Shown: positions 1 through 11,003 of the stretch, one piece after another
How the letters are laid out: every line of letters begins with the position of its first letter
Numbering within the stretch: position 1 is the first letter of the stretch
Source of the DNA: Tamarix chinensis
Taxonomy: Eukaryota; Streptophyta; Magnoliopsida; Caryophyllales; Tamaricaceae
NCBI GenBank assembly: GCA_030549775.1
Contig: CM060173.1
Coordinates: forward strand, 43,951,110-44,015,109
Direction of reading: 5' to 3'
Length of the DNA: 64,000 nt
Made by a program: the position numbers and the translations under genes
The notes under the pieces: generated by a model
What the model saw: the letters and a program-made list of their open reading frames with translations, nothing else
What the model was told of the DNA's origin: nothing
The model's database searches: none

Positions 1-1070
1 GCCCCTTTAGTTGGTTAAATAATTATCACTTTACCCTTTAATAGGCTAAATTACCAAATTGCCCTTCTCCTTTATCATAATTACCATTTTACCCCTCTCG
101 ATTATTTTAATTGTCATTTTACCCTTTTAATTATCATAAATCCCAAATTACCCTTCTTCATAATTACGAATACTAATTACCCTTCTTCATAATCATAATT
201 ACCAATTTACCCTTCTTCATAATTACAAATGTTAATTTACCCTTCTTCATATTTATAATTATTAATATACCCTTTTATTATCATAATTTAATTACCAATT
301 TGTCCTTCGTCGTTATCATTATTACCATGTTACCCCTACTCCCAAGTTTACCATAAATATCCTTTTAACATACAAAATTACCCTTTTACCCCTTACTTCT
401 AAATTACCATAATATCCCTTTATTTATAAAATTACCACAATACCCTTTTTATTTAAAAAATTACCATAACACTCCTTTTACTTTACAAATTACTATTTTA
501 CCCTTTCACATCCAAAAATTACCATCTTTGTCTTTCCTTACATAAATACCATTTTGCCCTTCCTTTCCAAAATTGCCATATTACCCCTTTACTCCCAAAA
601 TTACCATAATACCCCTTACTTACAAAAATTACCATTTTGCCATTCACTTATAAAATTACCATATTTCCATTTATTTATGAACTTACTATTTTGTCCTTCT
701 ACTTTATAAAAATTACCATAATGCCCCTATACTTGAAAAATTACCATAATGCCATCCTTCATCCAAAATTACTATTTTACCCCAACTTCCAAAATTACCA
801 TTCTTACCACTTACTTATAAAATTACTATATTGCCCCTTTGACTCCAAAATTACCGCTTTACCCCTTTATCCAAAAATTACCATAATACCCCTTCTTTCT
901 CACGACTTACAATTTTATCCTTTTACTTATAAATTATCATTTAACCCCTTTCTTTTTAAATTACCAAATTACCCTTTTACTTATAAAATTACCGAAATAC
1001 CCTTTTTACTTATAAAATTTCCACTCAACCCCTTTATTCGCCATTTTTATGAATTTACCATCACTACATA
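1..1070. repeat. G-depleted degenerate TTACC/ACCC repeat domain
   Basis: About 1 kb is built from diverged units of roughly 20-35 bases around AAATTACCATATTACCCC. The plus strand has almost no G. The same domain recurs at about 30300-31440 in LTR-E, so it belongs to the LTR and is not a local satellite. Long open frames here follow from the base composition. Confidence 0.75.
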
Positions 1071-1689
1071 AAATAATGATATTAGTACTTCATTCTTATC
1101 ATCTAAGTCCACAACGTTGTCATTATTCAAGATAATACTCATTAGCAACTACATACATTATATCACATATTTCATAAGTATAATTACTAAAATACCCTTA
1201 GGTAATAATATTACTCATGTATTAGCAACATAATACATCATAAACAAGCATTTAATATTTCTATCAATAATCAACCTCTTCCTTAATTATCATACCTACA
1301 CATGGCACAAAAGCTATCATGCATTTCCCTTTTTCTTTCAATCAATGTAAACAACCATTTATATATCATGATTAGCTCACAAAACATACATAAAATCATA
1401 CCAAAATCCCTAATGTGCTAGCATACGTTTTTCCATGTATTTAAAGGAGGATTAACGGTTACCTTAATCCTGCAAAATATCAATCTTACCGGTACCCCGG
1501 TTAAATATTCAGGCTTTATTAGCAACTCAACACCTAAAATAATATCAACCATTATTATGTTAGAAATAAGAAATTAAAAAGGATAAACCTTTATAAAAAT
1601 TTATTTAATAATAAAACACTTTAATCAATTATTAATATACCTCAAAAATTTTCCAAATTAAATCCAAAACAAGGGGGAGCTCACGTTGC

Positions 1690-2940
1690 GTGAGCAGCGT
1701 GAGTCTCATGCAGAAATGAGAGGTGAAAGGGTTCGAAGGGGGGTGAAGGAAGCAAAATTTGTTATTTTCGGGTTAAGGTCTTTAGGCTAGAAAAGAAGGT
1801 GGATGGGGGAGGTTTCAAGGTAAGGGAATGGTGTAGAAGTGAAGAGGGGGTGTAGGTAGAGGCTAAGGGTGGTTTCACGGCGGCATAGGGCGGCGGAGAC
1901 GGCGGCGGCAAGGTGGCGAAGTTGGCTGCCGAGAAGGGTCGAGGTGGAGGGGTTGTGACGGAAGGAAAAAGAGAGGGAAAAATGGAGGGGTTCAAGGGGT
2001 GTTTTCGGCCAACTAATGCATGGCGGTGGTAGAGGGGATTGCAGAATGTCGAACTGTGGGTTGGGTGGCGCCAGAGGTGGACGAATAGCGGCGGAAGTGG
2101 CGGTTGCAGGTGGCTTGGCGATAAGGGGGAAAACTGGGGAGAAAAAGGAAGAGGTGGATAAGGGGGAAAGTGTAGAGCTCGAAGGGGCTTGGGGGGTCTC
2201 GTGGTGGTGCAAGGTGGTAGTAGGTGGTGACAGAAGGCGGCGAAAGGGTTGGGCTTGGTGGTTCAAGTGGCGGTGGACAGTGGCGATCAAAACCGAGGAA
2301 GAAATGGAGGGAGAAGGAAGGAGCGAAGAGGGAGCTCGGGGGAAGGAGAAGGGCTCGAAAATGAGGGGAATGAAGGGCTGGGGAGATGGAGAAAAAGAAG
2401 AGGGAGAAGAGAGGGGCAGGGGCTGGCCGGGGAGCGTACGCAGGTGGCAGGTGGTGGTCGGTTGGCAGGGGAAAGAGAAGGGGGGAAGTGGGAAAGGAAG
2501 AGGGGTACGCGGGCTATGGTACAGAGACGGTTTGGTTTGAATTGGGAAAGAAAATGACGGGGGAGAGACGAAGAGAGAGGGCAGGGAGGTAGGTGGTGGC
2601 CGGTGGCAGTTACAGGCGGCGACGTGCTCAACCATGGCAGAAATGGTGGTCGGGGTGGCAGAAGAGAGAAAGGGAAGGGGAGGTGTGAGTGGGCGATCGG
2701 ACTGGCGCAGGAAAGAAGAGCAAGCAGACCGGTCCAAGGGAAAAAAGAAGAGGGACGTGGGCTGTGCTGGGCGGGCGTGCGAGGAAGAGAGGGAAGGAGA
2801 ATCGAGCCTGTGGCCCAACGCGCAAGGAGGGGGGAAAAGCAGGCCAGCAGCCTGGCGGCCCAAAGCCAGGAAGAAGGGAGGAAAAAAATAAATAGGGGAA
2901 AGGAGAAAGAAAAGAAAAAGTAGGAAAAAGGAAAGTGGGA
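1690..2940. repeat. Purine/G-rich, C-depleted domain of LTR-A
   Basis: The plus strand is dominated by GGGGA, GGAGAAG and GGTGG runs, and the minus strand is correspondingly pyrimidine-rich. The counterpart is at about 32060-33250 in LTR-E. In the inferred sense direction (minus) this would be a CT-rich leader just downstream of an AT-rich, TATA-containing stretch. Long frames open on the minus strand with Pro/Ser/His-rich translations, but they are not collinear between the two copies. Confidence 0.6.
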
Positions 2941-3263
2941 AAAATGGAAAATTTTAAAATAATTAAACTTATAAAATAATAGGATGTAATATTTTTGATA
3001 ATAAGTTTATTTAATAATTTAATTTAATATAATTAAATATATGGCTTAACAAGGGATAATTATAGTAAAATACTAATTTATTTAAATAAAATAATATGAT
3101 AAATAGCAAAATATTTATTTTTAATTTATTAAAAGCTTTTATCCAAATTTGCATACTCTAAAATTCATAAAATAATTAAAATAAATAATTTTAAAAGCAA
3201 ATATTATTTCAAATAAAATTTATTTATTAAAATATAGGTTTTCAAAATTTTTGGGGGATTACA

Positions 3264-5186
3264 ATTATACTTTGCTACTTTTATTGATGGCCACTAGAGA
3301 AAAGTTTTGTTGTTTGTTTTGAAAAAAAAAAGATCAAGTACTAGAGGCATTCACGAAGTTCCATATTAGGGAGGAATGAGATACTGGCTGAAAGCTCAAG
3401 TGTGTCTATTCTAATAATGGTGGAGAGTATTGTGACACTTTTGAAGCCTATAGCATGTTTTATATCATCAAACTCAAGAAGACACCATAGCTAAATGGTG
3501 TAGCTAAGAGAATAACCATCATGATCGAGGAAAGAGTTTGTTGCATGCTCTCTCATGACAAAATCCCTAAGTCAATCTGGGGAGAAGATGTCAAGACATT
3601 CATATACATTATTAACCATTCTCCCTCAGGTCCTTTGGATGGAAATATCCCACATGAGGTATGGATGAGAAGAAAGGTCTCATATGATTAGTTTAAGGTG
3701 TTTGGGTGTCATGCATTAATCCAAATTCCTAAAGACAAAAGATCAAAGCTTTATTTAAAGACCAAGCAGTGCATCTATCTTCGCTCACCTCAAGATAAGT
3801 TAGGATATCACCTACAAAATCTTGTGACCAAAAGGATAGATGTAATGTTCTTTGAAGACCCAACCATAGAAGACACCATGGAAACAGAAGCCTAGAGATT
3901 GCACTCGACATAAAGATAACTCATCTCCTATTTCATATGATGGGTTAGTAGAACAAACTAGCAAGAATAATGATGATGAATCTAGTAATATGCTTGATCA
4001 TGATTAGCCCTTGATGGAAGAAATATAAGAGTCATCTATAGAGACTAATGATGATAAGTTTGTTGTGTACAGTGAGGAAGTGGAACAACCCTAGTTGCTA
4101 AGATCAACTAGAATGAGATGATATTCGATCAGATATCCTCAAGATTAGTATGTGACACTCAGGGACTAGGGGAAGCCTAAAAGCTATGATGAGGCCATGA
4201 TTGATGAGATATTCTTTCCGATGGTAAAGATATTATCTATCCAAGCAATATTGGCATAAGAATCCATGCAAGAGGAGATGCAATATTTGCATAAGAATCA
4301 TACTTATGTTCTTTTCAAGTTACCTAACGTAAGGTGAGCAATAAAGAAAAAATGGGCTTACAAGATCAAGGTAGGAGAGAACAAACCAAAACTAATTTAC
4401 AAGGATAAAATAGTGGTCAAAGGGTGCTACCAAAAGAAGGGCGTTGAATTTGATGAGATATTCTCTATGATGGTAAAGATGTCATCTATTCGAGCAATTC
4501 TAGGTCTAGCCACAATCATAGAATTAGCAATTGAACAGCTCAATGGCAAGACGCCATTCTTACATGGAGACCTAGAGGAGGAGATATGTATGGAGCAACC
4601 AAAGGGGTTTAAAAAAAGTACAGAACACATGTTGTGTCTATTAAAAAAGAGCCTCTATGGTCTAAAGCAAGAACTAAGATAATGGAACAAGAAGTTTGAC
4701 TTTTTCATAACTCAATATAAATTTAAGAATACGCATGCTGAACATTATGTCTTCATGAAGAGGTATACTACTAGCAATTTCATCATATTTTTGTTATATG
4801 TTAATGATATGTTGGTTGTTGGGAAAGATATGAAGAAATTTATAGTTCTTAAGACTGCCTTAAGCAAATCATTTTCCATGAAATATTTAGGACCACCAAG
4901 GCAAATCCTTGGAATAAATATCACTCGAGATTGATCTAAAATGTTATTATGGTTATCTCAAGAATATTACATCAAGAAGATTTTTGAAAGAACTGACTTG
5001 CAAAAGGCCAAGCTAGTTAGTGTTCCACTAGTCAGGCATTTCAAACTAAGTAACAAGCAGAGTCCAAAGAATGAGATAGAGAAAGAAGAAAAGGAAAATG
5101 TCCCATACTCATCTACAGTTGCCAGCCTCATGTGGTGTAAGCAAAAGAGTGGTTGCTTAGAATTGATGGTACAAAAGAGAACAAGT
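3264..5186 (+). pseudogene. Ty1/copia pol remnant COP1 (integrase to reverse transcriptase)
   Basis: Translated fragments run in copia order. First comes the integrase core (FIDGHSRK near 3290, then SNNGGEY where SDNGGE is expected near 3410). Next is the integrase C-terminal part (FGCHALIQIPKDKRSKL, 3698 onward). Reverse transcriptase follows (DGDLEEEICMEQP-like block about 4570-4600, then LYVNDML at about 4795-4815). In the catalytic YVDD the first Asp has become Asn, and the second integrase Asp is also Asn. Many stops and frame changes are present. The motifs resemble the Tork/TNT1 side of copia, but that is a guess. The left part is cut off by LTR-A and the right part by a CACTA end. Inactive. 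Confidence 0.85.
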
Positions 5187-5628
5187 GGTGGTTTCCCTAA
5201 GTTGAGAGGAGCTAGAGTGGTGGTACACAGTGTGGTGGTGCGAGGGTTTGTAGGAGAAGGAGAGTAAGAGAGGGAAGGTGCAGAGAATGAGAGAGTCTAA
5301 ATTTTTTGGCATGAAATAGAAACTAAACAAAATAAAAGAAGAAAGATTAGGTTTTAATAACAGTTTCTATAATAACCGTTATTAAAACTTCTCAGCCTTT
5401 TTATAACCATTATTATAGAAACCGTTATTAAAGTAGCTTTTAATAATAGTCTTTCATATATTGTTTATTAAAACTACCATGTATAATTTTAGTGTTGGGG
5501 TTTTAATAATGGTTTTGAACTATAACCATTGTCAAAATTGTCCTGTGCATTAATTTTCACACGTTTGATAATGGTTCCTAACCACCGTTATTAATGTGCC
5601 GTTATTATTTTCCATTTTTGTAGTAGTG
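5187..5628. mobile_element. Right-terminal fragment of a CACTA (En/Spm) element
   Basis: The segment ends in TTTTTGTAGTAGTG, the inverted form of CACTACTACAAAAA. Before that come diverged AATAACGGTT / AACCGTTATT subterminal repeats (about 5350-5610). The part around 5187-5300 (GTTGAGAGGAGC, GCGAGGGTTTG, AAGGAGAGTAAGAG) matches 52250-52345 in the CACTA element at 46305-52750. It is therefore a truncated copy of the same family, and it joins COP1 directly without a left terminus. Confidence 0.8.
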
Positions 5629-6560
5629 ATAATTCTTGAACCAGGCCTCTTCTAATGGGTTTAATGACTTCATTAGCTTTAGTGTCAAGCAAGTATAGGA
5701 TAATTTGTAGGATTTGTAGCCTTACATCGTTTTCCCTTTGTAAGAAAGAATTTGTCATCAAATTTTCATGTTTGGTCTTCATCATCTCCAAACAAACTTG
5801 AATGCTTTCTTCTTTGGTGGCCTCTTTGGAAAGCCATTCCAAACCTTCTTGAAAATGTGCCTAGCCAATTCTTTTATTGTTGTGGACTCTCCATGTTGAT
5901 GCTCTTTGGTCCTTTTTTCCTTCAATGTATAATTAAGCACCACCAAATGGTGTTCTCTTCATTTGATAAATTCAAATTTCATCAATAGGTTTGGATCAAA
6001 CTCACCAAAATAAAAATGAGCCTTAAACAAATTGAGTCGGGGATTCAACACCTCAGATTACAATAATTACCAACGGAGATATTAATTGCATATGAGATTG
6101 AATTAGGAGATATTAAATCTTGTAAAAATATTTTATCCATAATCGATTTTGGCCATTAATAATATTATTTTGTTCTATATTTTTTCTATTTTGTTGAAAA
6201 TTGTCAATAACAATAAGAACTATATCCAAATACATGCAGGTGTTGGTTATGTATGTTGAACTAGGTCGATCGGATGGCAACCATCTATACGGCAAAAGAA
6301 AGTTATCATACGTTAGTGGTCTAATGTCCAGAATTTTAGCAACGCCAACGTGACACTATATCATCCCTAGCCACAGATTGAAAGGAGTGAAAAACAAAAG
6401 GCCCAATATAATCTCAAATACTCCAGCAGGGGAACTAAAATTGGAGTAGTAAATGATAAAAACTGAGGTGTCACCGTGTCAATCAGAAAATTGGATTGCA
6501 GAAGAAATAACTAACAATAGTAGTAGACATAAAAAAAACAAATAAAAAAATAAAAAAGCC
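5629..6560. other. Intergenic, with a coding-like minus-strand fragment
   Basis: No intact gene is seen. On the minus strand about 5640-5842 stays open and reads like ordinary protein (for example EWLSKEATKEESIQVCLEMM and LQILQIILYLLDTKANE). It lacks the low-complexity look of most open frames here. I do not recognise it. It could be an exon of a decayed gene or a fragment captured by a transposon. The remaining bases to 6560 are AT-rich and unassigned. Confidence 0.4.
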
Positions 6561-6616
6561 AGCAAAATGACGCGGTGCATCTCCCTGTTTGCCATTGTTA
6601 CAAAATCCCATGCCCA

Positions 6617-6623
6617 TATAAAT
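6617..6623 (+). promoter_or_regulatory. Candidate TATA box of the N-acylated protein gene
   Basis: TATAAAT lies about 190 bases before the start codon at 6809. This would give a transcription start near 6650 and a 5' leader of about 150 bases. The start codon context AACCATGGGA is strong for a plant gene. Confidence 0.45.
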
Positions 6624-6808
6624 TTTCCTTCCATCGAATTTCATTTCAAGGTCCCCTGTCTAGCTGGCTAAATCCCGGCTATGATTGTCACCCATACACT
6701 ACTACAACCTTACAGCTAACCAAAATTCCGAGCTCCCTCTCTAACCAAACCCCTTTCCTTCCTTCCCTTGGATGCTTACATATCCGCATCCCTTAAAGAA
6801 CTTCAACC

Positions 6809-8051
6809 ATGGGATGTACAACGTCGAGGCTAATCCCTTGTTCAGGCAAGGAAAACATCCCTCCTCATAGATTTTGGCCACTCCGACATAAAATCGAGGG
6901 CATATCAGGTCACATAAACAAGCACACTATTATACATCATGATCCCGGCAGTCTTTCTTGCAAACAACTTTTAGAAGCTGAAGAGGGTGTCCGTCATCAA
7001 TCTCTTCATAGCACAAACGCTGCCGTTGATGTGGGGTTGAAGCAGATAAAAGATGAGGAGAATAAATTAAGATCGGGAGAGGAACAGGTAGTAGGGTCTG
7101 ATAAAGGTGGTCTTGAAACCAGAAGTGGGGAAGTAATAAAGAGGGGGGACCTGAGTCATGATAACCTAGGGAATCGAGATGCATTAAAATCGGTCCAAGG
7201 CTTAAATATTGTCATTGAAGAGAATAGATTGAGTAAAGATGAATTTGATCAAGATGATGATCATGAAGATGATTGTTCCTCGTTTCTTCGTTCACCGAGT
7301 TTTAGGATTTATGTTAAGCTACCGTCGCCGGCGCCTGCTAATACTAAAACCAATGGTTGGTATATACTAGCTATTATGTGCAATTTTGATCAAATTGGGT
7401 CTTTTCCTAGTGGTAGTCGAAAATTATTTGATCACATTGCTTCTTCTCTGACAGGAAATAGTCCGACAAAGAAAATGGAGTATAAGCTTCCGAACATCAG
7501 TCCTTCAGATTCGATTGACGAGAAGACATCATATAGTAGTGATTTACAAAGTGGAAGTTGGAAGTTACAGAATGAGGACGTCAGAAAAGCTTCCAGTTCA
7601 GATCAGATGGTGCGCATAAAATTCTCCCTCTCTCGTCTATGAAGTCAGAACAATAGATACAGACTTACAGAGGGTCTGCCAATAATTTCAGAAATGGCTG
7701 GCCATACATTATTTAATTATCCGAGTCTAGGAGCCTGATTGGAACATGAGATCTTTTCTATCCGAGTCTCGGTGGAGTCTTAATCAATACATCATTTACT
7801 TATCTTTTGATCCTCTAACCATAATAAATTTGCTTGACTGGCAGAAACAGGAACATCATCAATCACAAGGCAGAACAAGCGGAGTGAGCTTATCACGGCT
7901 TCTAAGTGTAATACCAAGAAACAAACCAGCTGGAGATTTGAAGCAAATATTGGCAGTGGCATCCTGCTGCACCTCTCAAAAATGGTCAAAAATCGTCCAG
8001 CCGAAGGCGCAAATCCCTCAAAATAGCAACAGGGGATGCTTAATTAATTAA
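6809..8051 (+). CDS. Putative N-myristoylated/palmitoylated plant protein, three exons
   Basis: Proposed exons are 6809-7355, 7455-7609 and 7845-8051, giving 302 residues. The protein starts MGCTTSRL. A Gly2 followed by Cys3 is the classic signal for N-myristoylation plus palmitoylation, so plasma-membrane anchoring is inferred. The middle is acidic and hydrophilic (DQDDDHEDD) and leads into SPSFRIYVKLPSP, a motif I associate with small plant-specific acylated proteins of unknown function. The C-terminal exon is basic (SRLLSVIPRNKP) with a CC pair. Intron 1 (99 bases, donor GTTGGT, acceptor CTGACAG) is a multiple of three and has no stop, so retaining it would give a 335-residue form. Intron 2 (donor GTGCGC, acceptor TGGCAG) is in phase 0 on both sides. 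It has no catalytic motif. This is the only non-transposon gene I see in the window. Confidence 0.7.
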
Positions 8052-8084
8052 TCAATCAGTTGTCTCATTCCGTCCTGTACTGAC

Positions 8085-8090
8085 AATAAA
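8085..8090 (+). terminator. Polyadenylation signal AATAAA
   Basis: AATAAA lies 34 bases after the stop codon at 8049-8051. The spacing is usual for a plant 3' UTR and supports the C-terminal exon assigned to the upstream gene. Confidence 0.5.
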
Positions 8091-8363
8091 AGTGGAAAAC
8101 ACAACACGATCCAGCTCCTCAATCACTTTCGCATTCTCATATGTACATGATCATGACATGCAATGCAAGCATGTACATATTTATTTTTGAGCCAATTAAG
8201 AGAACATAAGCGTGCCCCTTGACAAAATGCGCGGGCTACATTTGTCCCCCCCCGGGTTCTATTAAGATATTGGTACTGTTGTTATTTGTCATTATTAGAG
8301 TGGAGGTATCCCATTAGATGATAACTAATTCCTATATAAATATAAGTTTCGAGATTATAGGAT

Positions 8364-8460
8364 GAGGCTTGATTTAGTGGTAAAAATTAGCTTTTAGATA
8401 CTAAAAGTTCTAAGTTTGAATTTCCCTCCTCCCTCTTTAGGTTTTGTTGTACACATATAG
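8364..8460 (+). mobile_element. Possible tRNA-derived SINE fragment
   Basis: GGCTTGATTTAGTGGTAAAA resembles an RNA polymerase III A box, and AAGTTTGAATTTCC about 40 bases later resembles a B box (GGTTCGAATCC). The order and spacing fit the tRNA-like head of a plant SINE. No clear tail or target duplication is seen. Confidence 0.4.
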
Positions 8461-9905
8461 TTCTGGTTTCCAAATCATACGTACATTCGTGTCTTTCTTT
8501 TCTCAATTGGTTGTTGAGTTCATTTGCTTATTTTGCAATTTTTTGTTATAAAGTCATACTTACAACCTACTTGGGAGATTGTTAAATTATTTATCTAATG
8601 CTGGACATATATTTTAATATTATAAATTGCAAATGATAGTCTTCATGCAAGACATTAAGACAATATAAAAGTGTATTAGGTACAAACAAAGTCAAATTGA
8701 TTGACTAGAGGAAGTTAGATCAATATACAAGAATAGTGGGTTACTTCTCTTATTGTCAATTGCTAATAGGATGAAACTTTACTCTCACTTATACATATAT
8801 ACGGTTTTGAGTTTTTCCTTATTGGGCTTAGCCTAGGCTCAATAGTAATTCCTACAAAGTGATCAACTTAGGTTTATGATTTCAAGTTTATTATATCTTA
8901 AAGTAATTTTGGCATAGCAATCATGTTACTGACACCTTCTTCACAATGGAAAATTATGATGATCCAAGTATCTATGCATAAGACGACCCATACCATGACT
9001 GCATCCAATACTTTAACCAATTTTTTGATCCAATATATTACCCTGTCATCTTTGGTTTGGTGCATTATACAACACAACAAAATAAAGAAAGCATAATCTT
9101 GTGACGAAAGAATGATTAAAGTGCAATGTAAAAATGATAATCTTCTCTTATTATAAATGCATCATTTTGACAACCCTAATGTACTATAGAATATTACATA
9201 GCTTAGTACTGACAGGTGATCAAGCACATCCATGCATTTTCATTAACATCTCACATTTTATGCAATGGAAGATATGGATATAAAGGTATATAACAGAAAT
9301 GGTATATATTGCTAGAGTTGCTATAATAGTACAATTGAACAATCCAGTCTAGATTATCAACAAACTATCCCTCATTTTGGTGCAAGAGCCTATGCTTAGT
9401 CACTTAGCTATGTTCTATTATGTAACATTGTATAATGCACTAGTCTTGGGTGCATGGTGTACTTCTGATCGGGAAATATCCTCTAATTTATTTTTCCTTT
9501 TATTACTTTTTTGATCACCTTTGACTTTGTGTTCTTAATTTTGAATTTTTCATGACATCAATATATGAATAGAGTGGTCACCTTCGTTAATTGATATATG
9601 TGTGACTATGGATATGAATAAAAACTAGCAACCCACATGCTTATATATGGTTAAGTACCTCTTTTCATGCATCTATAAACATGGGTTTGACATATGATAT
9701 TCTAACTTATAGGTAAAGGTACATATACTAAAGTAACTCTAATATATGCATATACACGATTCATTTACTCTAACCGAATAGATGAATCATCCATTAATAT
9801 TTGTTCATGCACATTCTTGATTCTCATGTTTCCATTTTCTTATTAGTAGTACATGTATCAATCAAATTCTAATTCATTAATTTTATTTATGTTTATCTTT
9901 AAACA
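8461..9905. other. Gene-free; retroelement-derived AT-rich DNA
   Basis: No gene is seen. ACTTGGGAGATTGTTAAATT near 8570-8590 looks like a plus-strand copia polypurine tract followed by an LTR start. At the other end, reading minus, AAGAGGGAATGTTTAAAG near 9901-9918 looks like the polypurine tract and LTR start of COP2, so the bases left of 9905 probably include its 3' LTR. I could not fix the far LTR boundaries. Confidence 0.4.
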
Positions 9906-10215
9906 TTCCCTCTTAAACTTAACTTGGCTCCATCTTGCATCTCAAGTTTTGATTTTCTTAGACAATGTGACACCAAGTGGCTGAAGAAATCTTCCATTTG
10001 ATTATATATGTTTACATATTTGATTTCCACTTCTCTAACCTTCACAAGCTCACAGATCATGTCATATCATACACCAAAGTGATTACATTTCCCATGATAA
10101 AGTGTTCTTCTAGAAGCGCAATAGCAAACTTGGTATCATGAAATATTAGTGTACCTTTCTCTTATTCAAATTTAAGCTCCTCTAACAATTTTCTCAACCA
10201 GATGACATGACATAC
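9906..10215 (-). pseudogene. Ty1/copia COP2, RNase H end (left half)
   Basis: Read on the minus strand this encodes the C-terminal part of a copia RNase H: a CHVIWLRKLLEELKF-like block is followed by decayed sequence matching the family's ALA...RSKHI region and the PPT. It continues the RNase H that breaks off at 23810, because GYP2 inserted between the two halves. Stops are frequent. Confidence 0.7.
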
Positions 10216-11003
10216 TAATGTGGAGGACCATCAACTAATAATATTCAATATTCCATGAAGTTTTCTCTCAGTCCTCAAGTATTGCAAATCTCAACAAGTT
10301 TTCTTTGAATTCAAAATTGTTCATGTGAACTTGATGTTTCGGTGGGATGGTGGTAATGATCTAATCTAAGATCACTAACCTTATGAATTGAAATATTTTA
10401 TTTCTCAATAGAGCTTTCTCTATAAATCTCCAACATCTTCACTTAAATATGAAGAGAAGATGGACACCACACTTTCTTTATGTTGACTCTCTTTATTCGA
10501 ATATGCTTCATTCATGTTATATCATTTTATTTCGATCAAGTATACAGGGGGTATATATATACATGTACACATAAAGGCCTTTTCATTAATAAGCCAATAG
10601 ATATTGGCCTTATTAATAAAATTAATCCATTTTCACACCATAAGCATATACATATTAGTTATGACATTTTTCAAGCATTAAAAAGTATACAACAAAATAA
10701 CAAAGCTATAAAAACTCTAAATATGTAATACATAGATTAAACATATTTAACCCAATTTTGTGTCATGTAGACTTATCTTCCTTGCAACTTTGTAATTCTT
10801 GTAATACCTTTTTTTGTACATCAAAGATCTTTAATAGTTGAACTTCTTGCAAACATACACAATACTTGAAAGAGTTACTTAAAAAAGCATTAGAAGTATA
10901 AGAATTTTCAAGTATAATGAGCTCTATCTCCAAGTATGCTAATTCTTGTCCTTAATCCTTTCAAGAATAAGATTAAGATTGAGCTTGAGATTCTCCTACA
11001 TCA
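10216..11003 (-). repeat. 3' LTR of GYP2
   Basis: This collinear copy of 23031-23809 shares, for example, GTGAACTTGATGTTT, GGGATGGTGG, GGCCTTAT and GTTACTTAA. On the minus strand it starts TGATGTAGGAG, the same start as the GYP1 LTR, so the two elements are related. Short indels and substitutions separate the pair, which points to an old insertion. Confidence 0.85.

Larger units (their letters stand above)
1..3263 (-). mobile_element. Long LTR (LTR-A), truncated by the window edge
   Basis: This is part of a very long LTR of the same subfamily as the copy at 28483-33583. The two align from base 1 (matching about 30570) through the shared end GGGGGATTACA. Three domains can be seen: degenerate TTACC/ACCC repeats (1-1070), an AT-rich middle, and a G-rich plus strand (about 1690-2940). 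The sense strand is inferred to be minus, because plant gypsy LTRs usually end in GGGGTGTTACA. The right end at 3263 abuts a copia integrase, so the LTR probably inserted into that copia element. The expected duplicated flank is ATTAT, but the left flank lies outside the window. Confidence 0.75.

Noticed and set aside
637..1071. 144-codon open frame on the plus strand, and a similar 228-codon frame at 30830-31516
   Set aside because: Both lie in the G-depleted TTACC/ACCC repeats. The translation is a repetitive Pro/Tyr/Leu string, explained by composition and repeat period.
2016..2923. Several overlapping Gly/Arg/Glu-rich plus-strand frames (also 32421-33278)
   Set aside because: The purine-rich strand lacks most stop codons by composition. 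No domain is visible, and the frames are not conserved between the two LTR copies.
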